Shown: piece after piece, positions 9,115-19,325 of the stretch
How the letters are laid out: the number at the start of each line of letters is the position of its first letter
Numbering within the stretch: position 1 is the first letter of the stretch
The notes under the pieces: generated by a model
What the model was told of the DNA's origin: nothing
Databases searched by the model: none
What the model saw: the letters and a program-made list of their open reading frames with translations, nothing else
NCBI GenBank assembly: GCA_937146725.1
Contig: CAKZRU010000015.1
Location: 23,997 to 87,996 of the forward strand
Direction: 5' to 3'
Length of the DNA stretch: 64,000 bases
Source of the DNA: an uncultured Myxococcales bacterium
GTDB lineage: Bacteria > Myxococcota_A > Bradymonadia > UBA7976 > VGTA01
Position numbers and translations under genes: made by a program

Positions 9115-10856
9115 AAGAGTTGGCGAGCTCTTTCTAGGTCCTCAGCAGTATCAATCCCTGGTAAATGGCCATTCTTTAAGCAAACCACTCCAATCTCATG
9201 TCCATGCTCTAGCCAAGTGAGTTGCTCTAAATCCTCAGCCTTGGCTAAAGCTGTTCGCTTTAAATCGAGCAAGTACATGGCCTTGCGATGAAAGGCATAA
9301 ACACCAATATGCTGGTGTGTACCCGTTGCTTGTCGAGTAAAGTATAGTGCTTTTTGCCAAGAAAGACTTTGGGGATGCTGTTTTTTGACAGCCAGTCTTG
9401 ACTCAAGGCTAGCCAAACAGACTTTAACCAGTGAATGACTTTTAAGTTGTGATTCTTGTTCGCTCTTATGGACAGATAGAGGACTGGCTAAGGTTGCGAT
9501 ATGAATGCCAATACGAGCAAAGTGAGGTAGGGCTTCGATTAAAGCCTCAAGACTTTCAATCGGTAAAAAGGGTTCATCACCTTGTACATTGATGATCCAA
9601 TCAGAGTCGATCAGCGCTCTTAATTGTTCATAAGCTCTAAGTACTCTTTGACTTCCAGAATGACATTCTTGAGTGATCAACTGTTTATATAGTTTGTGAT
9701 TTTTAATCCCTTCAGCTTGATCTAGAATGACTTGAGCATCGCTTGCTAAGACGATTGGATTTTGTGTTTCAAGAGTGCTGAGTCGATCCAAAACTCTATA
9801 AATCATGCTTTGGCCATGAATTTGAGCTAAAGCTTTATGCTTGAGTCGAGTAGAATGTAGACGAGCAGGCACAAAAAGCCAAGGTGACTTAGGTGGCTGT
9901 AGTCCAAGCCTTTCTCTTAGAGCTTGATAAGCTTGACTCCATTGTTCACCAGTGCTCTCTCGTTGACAAAGCTCGGCCGGCAAAGTTGAACCTTGATTTA
10001 AGGCCTGATTCTGATGATTTTTTACAGGTTGATCAGCTGTTTTCTGTTGCTTAGAGCTCGGCTGAGAACCAACAGTATATGCCAACTCAAAAATCTCATA
10101 AGTCGCCGGTGCATTTGGACGAGGTCTAATCATACAGTGCCCAACAAGTTTTAAGTTTTCTATCTGATCGATCGCCTTGATGGTTCGCACATGATTTTGC
10201 CCATCCATCAACATAAAAGCTCGACTACTTGAGGTTGGTGCTAATAATTGAACCGTTGCTTTTAAGTAATCTTCAATGCCTCCCTTTAACTCAAAACGGC
10301 CACTCGCTCTTTGTTGATCTTTTGGCATCACTCCACTGCCAATTGGCATAAATGGAGGGGCACCACAAATCAGTTCATATCTTGAACTAGACTGATGATC
10401 TATAAACGATAAGTCCTGATGACTAGGAGTCTGTTTTGAACTTAATTCTTGATGAAGGATTGACCGAGCTTGAAGAATACTTTTTGGATCTCTTAAATCT
10501 CCCAAGATAGGACAAAATCTCTTATCGAGTTGATTGAGTGCTTTGTTTTTAAGCGAAAGTTCATAAGATTCCTTAAAGGCCTCAATGCCCACAAAAGTCG
10601 TATTTGGCCATAATGCACTAAGAATTAAGCTAATTGTTCCTTTACCTACACCAAGTTCTAAAACATACTTTGGCGCTTGATGAGAATGACTTTGATAGAG
10701 CGCCCAAGCAAGTAGTTGATCATCACTGGTTGCTTTATGGCCTTTAGTGCGCTGAATGATCCAACGTCCTATGCTTAAAAAATCAAGTCTTTCATCAAGG
10801 TTTAACTTGATCTCAGACTCCGAGAGTTTAGGCTCTTTTATGCCAAGTCTTTTCAA
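9102..10856 (-). CDS. Fusion: TrmN6-like methyltransferase + KdsB-like cytidylyltransferase
   Basis: A 584-residue two-domain protein. Residues ~1-260 form a class I SAM methyltransferase: LELGVGKGTISLIL is the SAM motif and CGAPPFMPIG stands for the NPPY motif, as in tRNA1(Val) A37 N6-methyltransferases. A Gln/Ser-rich linker (~262-320) follows. Residues ~327-584 resemble CMP-Kdo synthetase: VPARLHSTRLKHKALAQ, ASDAQVIL, NVQGDEPF and a C-terminal GIDTAEDLERAR. The usual SGTDR motif reads SGSQR here, so a substrate shift or lower activity is possible. The frame is continuous with no sign of assembly error. Each domain is clear; the joint function is unknown. Confidence 0.82.
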   Translation of the reverse strand: MKRLGIKEPKLSESEIKLNLDERLDFLSIGRWIIQRTKGHKATSDDQLLAWALYQSHSHQAPKYVLELGVGKGTISLILSALWPNTTFVGIEAFKESYELSLKNKALNQLDKRFCPILGDLRDPKSILQARSILHQELSSKQTPSHQDLSFIDHQSSSRYELICGAPPFMPIGSGVMPKDQQRASGRFELKGGIEDYLKATVQLLAPTSSSRAFMLMDGQNHVRTIKAIDQIENLKLVGHCMIRPRPNAPATYEIFELAYTVGSQPSSKQQKTADQPVKNHQNQALNQGSTLPAELCQRESTGEQWSQAYQALRERLGLQPPKSPWLFVPARLHSTRLKHKALAQIHGQSMIYRVLDRLSTLETQNPIVLASDAQVILDQAEGIKNHKLYKQLITQECHSGSQRVLRAYEQLRALIDSDWIINVQGDEPFLPIESLEALIEALPHFARIGIHIATLASPLSVHKSEQESQLKSHSLVKVCLASLESRLAVKKQHPQSLSWQKALYFTRQATGTHQHIGVYAFHRKAMYLLDLKRTALAKAEDLEQLTWLEHGHEIGVVCLKNGHLPGIDTAEDLERARQLFQEL

Positions 10857-10953
10857 GATAGGTTTTCCTTACATTTAGTTTAGGTGGCTTTTTGCCTGCT
10901 CTACATTTGCTAGGTCACTTGTAAGCTTTATACAATTATTATTTATGTGATTC

Positions 10954-13900
10954 ATGTCTCAAAAAGATCAATTTCCAGTGTCAGACGATCCTCTCAGCCA
11001 TGACATGCAGTCATCTGAAATGCTTTTTACTTCCCTTTTAAAGAAGTTTGAGGCGACTTATGCTACTCAGACTCAAAAAAGCAAGTCGGAAGCCGATCAG
11101 CAAAAAGATCAAGATCCTGTCAAAAAAACTGTCAAAAGTCCTGCAAAAGACACGATTAAAAATACGAATGAAAGCGCCTTAGCTCTCATCGGGCTTAGAC
11201 TTGATCTTAAAGCTCAACGATTACTAGAGTTGGCCCAGCTTTATCCAAGTTGCTTACGTGAGCTAAAACTATACTTTCAAAAGCATAACCTTAGACAGCA
11301 AGCCCTAGAAAGCGATTGGCAAAAAGATCTTGTACCTCAAGCACTTGTGCAGTATCTCAATTATATTGCTCGACAGCCTAATGATCATCAAATCCGTCTG
11401 TATTGTGGAAGAATCTTGATTCAACGAGGTGAGGTCGACGCAGCCTTAGCCTTGTATAAAAAGGGCGCTGCTTATGGTGAAGATGCATATCTACTTGCCT
11501 TAAAAGCGGAAATCTCTCTAAGTCAGGCGCAATTCAATGATGCCTATGAAACAGCACTCAAAGCGCGCCGTCTAAGTCAAGATTCATCTGAAATGAGTGG
11601 ATTGGTTGATATAGAGCTGATTTACTTTCGAAGCGCTCAATATCTAGGTAAAGAGGACCTTATTCACTTTCCTCTGATGCAACTGAGTTTGCAAAATCCT
11701 GATCATATTTTATTAAAAGCTAGGGCTCTATCACAGCCGAATCCCTATTGTACGCCAAGTGAGCAGTTGGCTGCCGTATATGAAGCATACCAACAACAAC
11801 CTCATCGCTACCTACGGCAAGCCTATATTCATGCTCTCATTAGAAATCAAGATTATCTACAAGCTTATCAGGAAGCAAAAAGTTTACTTAAGCAAGTCAC
11901 TCTCGACACCGAGGCGCTTTTATCGCTCGTGCTTTCTGCCTTTCATTTGTCCAAAATTGACGAGGCGATTAAACACTGTGAAACGCTTAGAGAAAAGCTT
12001 CCTCATTCCCAAGATATACTCGCTGTCTACTTAATAATTTTGAGCCAAAATGGGGCTTCTTTTGAAAGCCTAAAACCCATGTTTGAAGGCTTATATGCTC
12101 ACGCTACCTATTCACCTAGGATTGCCTTATATTGTATTGAACTACTCAGCTTGTGGGAACAGTATACACCCGCCCAAGCTCTGACTCAAAATCTACAGCA
12201 AGACTATCCATACTTGTTTAGAGTACAGATGAATTATGTCGAAATGCTTTTGAGACTCGGAAATCTAGAAGAAGCCAAAGAGTATTTATCTATCTTGTGG
12301 CATAATCAAGCTTTTGAAGCTATTTTAGACGATGGACAAAGTGTTTATCCTCAAAGAATGCACTTACTCAGCGCAGAAATCGCCTTACTCAGTAATCTTG
12401 AAGAAAGCGATTATGAAAAAGAATTCCATACAGCCTTGGAAAAGTGTGCAGACCAGCCAAGTAAGCTTGAGTTTGAAGTTCGTTACTACATCAAGCAACA
12501 AGAGTTTGAACAGGCTAAGGCTAAGGCATATGAACTCTGCCAGCAAAAGCCTATGAATCCAGCCTATCTTGAATATTTATTGAATATGATTTGTCAAACT
12601 GAAGCGGATATTGTTCCTAAGCTCATTGAGTTTGAACAAAATCTACATCCAGTAGCGCGTCAGGCATCATTACTCACTTTGCTTGCTTATTTACTGCTTA
12701 AGAAAGGTGAAGCAGAGCGCTCTAAGTCTTTATGTGATGAAGCTCTTAGTGATGAAGCTCTTAAGCAAAATCAAGTGATGAGTTTTGGGGTCCAAAGATT
12801 TATGATGGCTTGTGAAACGGCTTATGTTTTAAAGCACAAAGTAGCCCTCAAGCTATGGAGTGAGCAAGCGAGCAAGCATTTTGCAGATCATCCACAGATA
12901 CAGTTTTATCTGGCAATGAGTCATTGGTATGAGGGCCAATTCTCAGAGGCTTTATATTTGAGCTTAGGTAGTCTAGAGCAGAGTCTTGAGCAGGAAGGTT
13001 GCCTACAAGACCCTCAATTTGCGGAACAATTATTAATCACCACGATTTGGGCTTGTGAACTGGAAGATTATCAGCAAGCTAAAGCTTTACTAGAATTACT
13101 TTATGAGCATGAAGCAAGTGATGAGCATGAACTTGAAGCTTTGCTTTTGCGAGTGTATCTCAATCAAGATGATGAAGTCACTTTTAACCAAGGCGTACAA
13201 TTGGCGCAAACTTGGGTACAAGATTCAGATCTAGCTGAACATAAACAAAAAGTCGAACTCTTAGTTGACTGGCTTTTGGAAGCAATCCCGATTAAGTCCT
13301 TGGATTCTTTAGGAGAGGATGAAGGCCTATTTGATGATCAAATGTTGCCAAGCCCTTTGAATCATGAGCGCTTAACCATCGCTCTCAGTCTGCTAAATCA
13401 ATATCTGACCACAGAAAGTCAGGATCTCTCTCTATGGAGACGCTTAGCCATGACTCATGTACAGCTTGAAGATTTAGACTCAGCGCTTTTCTGCTTGGAA
13501 CATATTTGTACCTTCCCAGATTGTATCGCTTATGACTATTTTATCTTGAGTAAGGTTTTTGAAAGCATGGGGCAGATCGACCAAGCTAGATCTAGCCTTG
13601 AACGTGGTCTAAGTATTGTTGAGCCCGATGAACGCTTTAATTATTTACAAAATCTTGCCTGTGTTTTGATAAAGCAAGGAGATCATCAGTATGCTCGGCA
13701 TATTTTTGAGTCTTTAATCTCTCAAGTGTATGAACTTGCGCAAGCCGAATTAAGTGAATTGGATTTAAAGGCTGATCATCAGGATATTTTAAAAGACCAA
13801 GACTCCAAAGGGGCTTATTTAGTGGAAGAATGGAAGGTAGAGTCTTTGGAAACAAGTGTGAGTGAGCTATTACATCTTTGGTTGGCACAGAGCTTAAATG

Positions 13901-14310
13901 AATGTGAACTAAGCGAAAGCCAAGTTTTAGTAGAAGAACTGTCTGAACGTTTTTCTGCTCGTATTATTGATGCCTTTAAAGGATTGATCTTATCGGCTTA
14001 TGGACAGTCGGCTCAAGCCTTGCCTCTTTTAGAGGAGGCGCACCATGAGCTGGATATTCTCAGTGGAGATTATGCACAATGCCTTTGGAGCTTAGGCCAA
14101 CATGAAAAGGCCATTAATATACTTTATCAATGTATCAGTAGCCAACCAACTTTCTCTGAATACCACATTTCTCTCATTAAATGGCTTCTTGAGGAAAAAC
14201 GACCTCAAGAGGCGCATCCATTATTTTTAGACTTTATTACTCTTCACCCAGAACATGAGGAAATAGAGGATTTAGAACACTTGTTACATACTCAGTTAGT
14301 CTACCATTAG
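10954..14310 (+). CDS. Large TPR-repeat protein (1118 residues)
   Basis: Almost entirely alpha-helical TPR-like repeats from residue ~60 to the end, after a Lys/Ser/Asp-rich disordered head. Examples of the repeat pattern are CGRILIQRGEVDAALALYKK and AMTHVQLEDLDSALFCLEHI. There is no signal peptide, membrane segment or enzyme motif, so it is likely a cytosolic scaffold. Part of the sequence is acidic (DEASDEHELEALLLRVYLNQ). The histidine kinase gene follows after 27 bases on the same strand and is probably co-transcribed. The TPR protein may therefore belong to that signalling path, which is inferred from position only. Confidence 0.8.
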   Translation: MSQKDQFPVSDDPLSHDMQSSEMLFTSLLKKFEATYATQTQKSKSEADQQKDQDPVKKTVKSPAKDTIKNTNESALALIGLRLDLKAQRLLELAQLYPSCLRELKLYFQKHNLRQQALESDWQKDLVPQALVQYLNYIARQPNDHQIRLYCGRILIQRGEVDAALALYKKGAAYGEDAYLLALKAEISLSQAQFNDAYETALKARRLSQDSSEMSGLVDIELIYFRSAQYLGKEDLIHFPLMQLSLQNPDHILLKARALSQPNPYCTPSEQLAAVYEAYQQQPHRYLRQAYIHALIRNQDYLQAYQEAKSLLKQVTLDTEALLSLVLSAFHLSKIDEAIKHCETLREKLPHSQDILAVYLIILSQNGASFESLKPMFEGLYAHATYSPRIALYCIELLSLWEQYTPAQALTQNLQQDYPYLFRVQMNYVEMLLRLGNLEEAKEYLSILWHNQAFEAILDDGQSVYPQRMHLLSAEIALLSNLEESDYEKEFHTALEKCADQPSKLEFEVRYYIKQQEFEQAKAKAYELCQQKPMNPAYLEYLLNMICQTEADIVPKLIEFEQNLHPVARQASLLTLLAYLLLKKGEAERSKSLCDEALSDEALKQNQVMSFGVQRFMMACETAYVLKHKVALKLWSEQASKHFADHPQIQFYLAMSHWYEGQFSEALYLSLGSLEQSLEQEGCLQDPQFAEQLLITTIWACELEDYQQAKALLELLYEHEASDEHELEALLLRVYLNQDDEVTFNQGVQLAQTWVQDSDLAEHKQKVELLVDWLLEAIPIKSLDSLGEDEGLFDDQMLPSPLNHERLTIALSLLNQYLTTESQDLSLWRRLAMTHVQLEDLDSALFCLEHICTFPDCIAYDYFILSKVFESMGQIDQARSSLERGLSIVEPDERFNYLQNLACVLIKQGDHQYARHIFESLISQVYELAQAELSELDLKADHQDILKDQDSKGAYLVEEWKVESLETSVSELLHLWLAQSLNECELSESQVLVEELSERFSARIIDAFKGLILSAYGQSAQALPLLEEAHHELDILSGDYAQCLWSLGQHEKAINILYQCISSQPTFSEYHISLIKWLLEEKRPQEAHPLFLDFITLHPEHEEIEDLEHLLHTQLVYH

Positions 14311-14337
14311 TAATGAAAGTGTTGTGGCGGTATTTCT

Positions 14338-16005
14338 ATGAAGACCTTATCCCAAAAGGCATATTTAAGTTCATTTATACTGATGCTGATCAGTGTAAGT
14401 CTTACTTTAATGGCCCTAAGTTCAGTTCTTCATCAACAGAATACCAAAAGCTTATTCCAGCATCTTAAAGCCCAACTTCAGCCCCAGGGTTCGGTTTCTT
14501 CTCAAGAGTTAGTTGAGCTTGTAAAGCAAGCTAAGCACATTGATAAAAGATTTAAGGTGCTGAGTTTGGCTATGTATATTTCTCCTGCTCAAAATCTTAA
14601 CCTAGAGTTGATTCCAAGAAATGCCCGCAAGAGATTAGTAAAGAACTTAGCGCTCACCAAATATTCTTCTACCAAATATTACTCATCTTTGTTGATTGGC
14701 AAAGCACTACAGCACACTCAAGATTCAGTTGTATTGATGAGACCATTGGCTGAAAGCTTTATGCAGAGTAAAGCCAACGAGACGATGATTCATGCTTTGA
14801 ACACTCAAGTTTGGGATTTTGGTGAAAAAGTTTATGAGCTTAGCCTGCCTCTTGATCCTCAAGCTTTAATCAGAAATATGCCGATCAGCCAGCAAAAGCC
14901 AAGATGGCTCATCCGATTCAGTAAGTCATCAGTGCTTGATACTTTAGTCACATTGAGTAGTGAGCAAAGTCATATCTTGATCATTGAAGCTCTGATTTTG
15001 ATTTTATTCTCTTTTTATCTGATTTCAAAAATACTCATTACACCACTGCTTAAGCTCACTCACTTTGCTAAAGCTTTACAAGATGATGAGGATAGTATTC
15101 CCCCCCTATCTTTGGCCTCGAGCGAACTACTCGCTTTACAGCAAAGCTTAATTGATTCACATCAGGCTTTGCGAGAAGATCAAAGAGTCTTAGCAAGTTT
15201 ATATCAAAAACTTGCGGAGCATGAGCGACAAGTGACCAGTCAAGGCTTAAGTGCTAAAGTCATGCATGAGATCGGTAACCCACTTGCTTCAGTAATGGGC
15301 TTAATCGAGTATTTAAAAACCGAAGCCTCCTCAGATAAACACAGAGAGCTTTTGGACTTAGCCTATACAGAACTGACCAGAATTAAGACGCTTTCTAAGC
15401 AATTACTAAAAACTTATCGGCCTTCTAACTCAAAGGCTGAGCTACATGTTTTATGCGATTGGGTACGAATGATCTTAAAGTATCACAATGAGTACTCAAA
15501 TATAGAACTGTCCATCACCGGTGTGACTCATGCTCATCTAGATATTCCTTTGGCAACGCTACAGGTTTCACTACTAAATCTATTAATGAATGCGGCTCGT
15601 GCTCAAAAAGGAGAAGGGCAGATTCGCATACATTGTTCCGTAAATACTGATATTTTGAATCCTTTGAGCCTTGAGCAAGATCTCGACCCAGATCAGCAAC
15701 AAGATTTAATCCAAAGACTTAATATCTATGTACTCGACCAAGGAAAAGATGTTTTGGAAGAGATCAAAGATATGTTGTTTGAACCTTGGCAAAGTACTGA
15801 AAAGTCAGGACATGGCTTGGGATTAGCAATTACAAGATCTTCTTTGGAACAGTATGGCAGTACAGTGAATTATCTGTCCAAACAAGACCGTAAAGCCCAT
15901 CTTGAGTCTGCTTTCGATCTGGTAAGGCTCGATCTATTTAATGGAGCTTGCTTTTATCTTTCTATACCACTTGCAGCTTACCCAAGTGAAACAGCAATTC
16001 ATTAA
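14338..16005 (+). CDS. Membrane sensor histidine kinase
   Basis: 555 residues. TM1 lies at ~8-28, followed by a ~185-residue extracytoplasmic sensor region without a recognised fold, and TM2 at ~215-235 (LIIEALILILFSFYLISKI). A HAMP-like linker and helix follow. The H box is VMHEIGNPLASVMG with the phospho-acceptor at H310. The N box is LLNLLMNAARAQKGEG, G1 is VLDQGKDV and G2 is GHGLGLAI, so the ATP-binding domain is intact. No response regulator is adjacent, making this an orphan kinase. It sits 27 bases after the large TPR gene and converges with the IgGFc-type gene, with 9 bases between stops. Confidence 0.92.
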   Translation: MKTLSQKAYLSSFILMLISVSLTLMALSSVLHQQNTKSLFQHLKAQLQPQGSVSSQELVELVKQAKHIDKRFKVLSLAMYISPAQNLNLELIPRNARKRLVKNLALTKYSSTKYYSSLLIGKALQHTQDSVVLMRPLAESFMQSKANETMIHALNTQVWDFGEKVYELSLPLDPQALIRNMPISQQKPRWLIRFSKSSVLDTLVTLSSEQSHILIIEALILILFSFYLISKILITPLLKLTHFAKALQDDEDSIPPLSLASSELLALQQSLIDSHQALREDQRVLASLYQKLAEHERQVTSQGLSAKVMHEIGNPLASVMGLIEYLKTEASSDKHRELLDLAYTELTRIKTLSKQLLKTYRPSNSKAELHVLCDWVRMILKYHNEYSNIELSITGVTHAHLDIPLATLQVSLLNLLMNAARAQKGEGQIRIHCSVNTDILNPLSLEQDLDPDQQQDLIQRLNIYVLDQGKDVLEEIKDMLFEPWQSTEKSGHGLGLAITRSSLEQYGSTVNYLSKQDRKAHLESAFDLVRLDLFNGACFYLSIPLAAYPSETAIH

Positions 16006-16014
16006 CCCACTGAT

Positions 16015-18246
16015 CTAGCGCTTGCTTAAGTTTAACCCGCCGGTAAACGCATAACTTACAAAGTCATCATATGCAGTGACCATAATACTAAAGGGGGCCG
16101 TACCAGAAAGAGTATGGCCACCATCATCAAGCTCCACATGAATATATTTTTGAGTTGCGCCTTGAATGGGTAAAGCAGCACTTAGATCTAAAGCTTGGCC
16201 ATCAAGATTGAGTGTTGTGCCTTCAGCAAAGGTAATGGTGACAAAATCACTGTAATAAGTTGCCGGTGTCAAAAAAGCATAATCTCGTCGAGCTTGACGG
16301 GCTGGGGGGACTAAAAAGATTGAGGGATCGCCTAAATGACTTCCAAAGCCACTTCCAGGACTGACTGACTCCTGTCCACTGATAATGCCCATCACAGTGA
16401 TCCCTTGGTCGCTCGATAAGCCAAAGGCTTTACGAGTAGAAAACTCACAAAAACCACGTACCCCCAAGGTAATACTTTGTCCATCCGGATTGAGTAGTTG
16501 GGCACAATCCGGTACGCCCTCGGCACCAGGAGCAGCGGGCTCAAGCTCACTAAAGGGAACAGATAAACGTAAGGTCGCATTTTCACCCTGTGCTAAGATC
16601 TTCCAATATACTCTTTCGCTTGGGCTTCCATTGCCGCGCTCTTTGGGAGGTACAAGTAGAAATTCATTCCCCCAAGTTTCGGTTGGAAAAAGCTGCTCTT
16701 CTAAGTGATCACAAGCTCTTAAATCAAAGGGATAAAAAGAACATTCATGACCACTAAAGACCGCAATGGGTTCGGTTGATTCAATAAAGGTTCCGGTGAG
16801 GTCGGGTTGTGGAATGCGTTCAAAGCCAAAACTTTCTCGCGCATTTCCTCGAAGCAAAAGGGTTTCTTGTTGATTTAAGGTGACCACATAAGCACCACGC
16901 TCAGTAGTAATTCTACCTTGGGTTTCAGCTTGAATCGAATCGTTTTCAGGCAAGGTAAAGCGTACTTGGGTTTGATCACGAGTAGCAACAATCACAGCAT
17001 TACTTGGATAGTTATAATCACCAATGAATGCATTACCTCTTAGAGTTGGAACACCAATAAAGCGATAATTCTTACCCAAGGCAGAAGTTGGCAGCAGTAA
17101 GCTTGCATCATTGCTAAAGCTAAAATTACAACAATAAGGTGAGAACTGATAAGCCCCAATGGGTAGGTTGCTAACCACACGATGCGCAATTTGCTTCACT
17201 AAAGAGCCTGCTTCTGGCCAGCGAGCCGCCGGAAGTAAAAAGGTGCCTGTTCCACCGGGTGGTAAATTGATTTGATCTGCTCTAAGTACTCCATTATTGA
17301 TGACTTGATTATTTGCATCTCTAATTTCTGAACGTACGGTTTGATCAGTATACATGGGGGGGAGATCAGTGATATCTGGTACGACAACGACTTGCTCATT
17401 AATGAGAGGTGTTGCTTCGCCATTAGGCCCTAAGATTTGGATAAAGGCTTCTTCAGTATCACTTGGGTTAGTGAGCACAACAGCAGTTGGTGCATTATTG
17501 CTGTAGGTCATGATATTTGGGAGCTCAAGAGTCACATATTCACAGCCTAAATAACTACGCTCAGCACTTGCTTGCGCACAGGCCGGAGATTGACAAAGCC
17601 CCTGCGCACAAGCTCCATCACATTGACCTCCTGAAACCCAAGAGCCTCCACTACATATCGCTAACTCTGTGGCGGTTAAGCAACGGGTCTGTCCCTCGAG
17701 GCAGGTGGTTGGTAGACATTGACCTAATTGGCAAGTTTCATTTGCTGCACAACTATCCAAAGTCCATTCTAGCTCGCTTGTACAGCGTTGATAAGCATTT
17801 GGATTGTCAGGTAGACAGCGTGTTTCGGCAATCATACACTCTGGGGCGGGAAGAGTCTGACAAAGCTCATTACAAGCGCTTGCTTGTTGACCTTCCTCTA
17901 CGCAACAACCATTGAAGCATCCTTCAAAGCTGGCTGAACGCCCATCCGGACATAAGCAACTTAGGTCAGGGCAGTTATCAGGACTACACTGGTCACACAT
18001 TTGCATCATCATATCACTCTGTTGATCACCACCATTCATATTTGTGCCGGCAGTACTCACCATACCAGCACTTACTTCAGTTCCAGCACTCACTTCAGTG
18101 CCCCCAAATTGTGGAGTTACAGGCCTTAAACCGGTGGTTTCGTCATCACAGCCATTTAGAGTCACTAAACTCAAGCTTATAACACTGAGCCACATGTATA
18201 AAACTAAGCAGTGATTAACACTTGAATATTGAGTCGGTTTACTCAT
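16015..18246 (-). CDS. IgGFc-binding-type surface lipoprotein with Cys-rich N-terminal modules
   Basis: 743 residues. The signal peptide ends in a lipobox (TLNGC, lipidated Cys33). A Gly/Ser/Thr linker leads to a Cys-rich stretch (~85-225) of short disulfide-type modules. The rest (~230-743) is beta-rich and resembles the IgGFc-binding N-terminal domain found in large families of myxobacterial surface proteins. Recurrent elements are IAVFSGHECSFYP, EFLLVPPKERG and FLTPATYYSDFVTI. It is likely anchored at the outer membrane facing outward. AGGAG lies seven bases before the ATG. The domain name does not imply binding of antibody. Ligand unknown. Confidence 0.8.
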   Translation of the reverse strand: MSKPTQYSSVNHCLVLYMWLSVISLSLVTLNGCDDETTGLRPVTPQFGGTEVSAGTEVSAGMVSTAGTNMNGGDQQSDMMMQMCDQCSPDNCPDLSCLCPDGRSASFEGCFNGCCVEEGQQASACNELCQTLPAPECMIAETRCLPDNPNAYQRCTSELEWTLDSCAANETCQLGQCLPTTCLEGQTRCLTATELAICSGGSWVSGGQCDGACAQGLCQSPACAQASAERSYLGCEYVTLELPNIMTYSNNAPTAVVLTNPSDTEEAFIQILGPNGEATPLINEQVVVVPDITDLPPMYTDQTVRSEIRDANNQVINNGVLRADQINLPPGGTGTFLLPAARWPEAGSLVKQIAHRVVSNLPIGAYQFSPYCCNFSFSNDASLLLPTSALGKNYRFIGVPTLRGNAFIGDYNYPSNAVIVATRDQTQVRFTLPENDSIQAETQGRITTERGAYVVTLNQQETLLLRGNARESFGFERIPQPDLTGTFIESTEPIAVFSGHECSFYPFDLRACDHLEEQLFPTETWGNEFLLVPPKERGNGSPSERVYWKILAQGENATLRLSVPFSELEPAAPGAEGVPDCAQLLNPDGQSITLGVRGFCEFSTRKAFGLSSDQGITVMGIISGQESVSPGSGFGSHLGDPSIFLVPPARQARRDYAFLTPATYYSDFVTITFAEGTTLNLDGQALDLSAALPIQGATQKYIHVELDDGGHTLSGTAPFSIMVTAYDDFVSYAFTGGLNLSKR

Positions 18247-18350
18247 AGGGTCACTCCTAAACAGTATATGATAAAGATTAATTTAGTGATTCGCTAAAAA
18301 TGTGTATTGAAGTTTTTAAGCAGAGCAAAGGCTAATAAACTATATTTTTT

Positions 18351-18380
18351 TTGACAAAGCTAATCTTCATTCTATTTAAA
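18351..18380 (+). promoter_or_regulatory. Candidate sigma70 promoter for the hydroxyacyl-CoA dehydrogenase gene
   Basis: A perfect TTGACA at 18351-18356 is followed, after an 18-base spacer, by TTTAAA at 18375-18380. This lies 55 bases before the ATG chosen at 18435. Its presence argues against translation starting at the in-frame TTG at 18351. Prediction by eye only. Confidence 0.45.
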
Positions 18381-18434
18381 AGAGTATGCCTAAGTAAGAC
18401 TAAAATCATATTAAGTCGCCCAAAAGGAGAAAAA

Positions 18435-19325
18435 ATGAGTCAGACCCTAGATCAAAGTCGTTTTCAACATGAAATTATCCTTGTTATCGGTGCCGGTACA
18501 ATGGGTCATGGTATTGCAGGTCAAGCCGCTCGTTGTGGAGCTCAAGTTCGTTTATATGATGCTAACCTTGAGGCTTTGGAACGTGGTAAGGCTCATATTG
18601 AGGCAATTTATCAAAAGGCCATTGTCAAGTCTAAGATGACTCAAGAGGATGTTGATGGTGCTCTTTCTCGTTTAAGTTTTATTAATCCCAATCAACAGTC
18701 TCTTACCAATGCTTGTGCAGGCGTTACAGTTGTCATTGAAGCCGCCCCCGAAAGACTTGAGCTTAAACAGAAAATCTTTACTGAGGTTGAAGCTGTGGTA
18801 AGTCAAAGCTGTCTTTTGGCAAGTAATACAAGTTCTTTATCAATCGATAAAATAGCAGAGGCTTTAAATCACCCAGAACGCTTCATTGGGATGCACTTTT
18901 TTAATCCGGTCGCGATTATGCCTTTACTGGAGATTGTCAAAGGTAAAGCAACATCAGAGGAAGTGATTGCACGGACTCGTTGGATTGGTGAGACCCTATT
19001 AAAAACTCCGATTGTCGTCAAAGATGCGCCAGGTTTTGCTACGAGTCGTTTAGGCATTGCCCTTGGCAATGAAGCAATGCGTATTTATGAAGAGGGGGTT
19101 GCTTCGGCGGAGGATATTGATCGGGCTATGGTTTTAGGGTATAGACACCCCATTGGCCCCTTAGCCTTAACCGACCTTGTCGGTCTTGATGTTCGTCTAG
19201 CGATTAGCGAATACTTACATGAACAATTGGGGACTGATACTTTTAAGCCACCGCAGATTCTCAAAGATAAGGTGGCTAAAGGCGAACTAGGCAAAAAAAC
19301 TGGACGTGGCTTTTATGAGTACTGA
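18435..19325 (+). CDS. hbd: 3-Hydroxybutyryl-CoA / 3-hydroxyacyl-CoA dehydrogenase
   Basis: NAD(P)-dependent interconversion of 3-hydroxyacyl-CoA and 3-oxoacyl-CoA. The start is ATG at 18435 with AAGGAG at 18424-18429, giving 296 residues, close to single-domain family members. The Rossmann motif is VIGAGTMGHGIA. Catalytic elements are SNTSSLSI, GMHFFNPVAIMPLLEIVKG (catalytic His) and KDAPGFATSRLGIALGNEA (conserved Asn). The C-terminal domain ends in GKKTGRGFYEY. No thiolase or crotonase is adjacent, so beta-oxidation versus butyrate/PHB metabolism cannot be chosen. The end overlaps the kinase gene start by 11 bases. Confidence 0.92.
   Translation: MSQTLDQSRFQHEIILVIGAGTMGHGIAGQAARCGAQVRLYDANLEALERGKAHIEAIYQKAIVKSKMTQEDVDGALSRLSFINPNQQSLTNACAGVTVVIEAAPERLELKQKIFTEVEAVVSQSCLLASNTSSLSIDKIAEALNHPERFIGMHFFNPVAIMPLLEIVKGKATSEEVIARTRWIGETLLKTPIVVKDAPGFATSRLGIALGNEAMRIYEEGVASAEDIDRAMVLGYRHPIGPLALTDLVGLDVRLAISEYLHEQLGTDTFKPPQILKDKVAKGELGKKTGRGFYEY

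Noticed and set aside
18351..18434. N-terminal extension of the hydroxyacyl-CoA dehydrogenase
   Set aside because: The TTG at 18351 is the -35 box of a promoter, and AAGGAG before 18435 marks the start.
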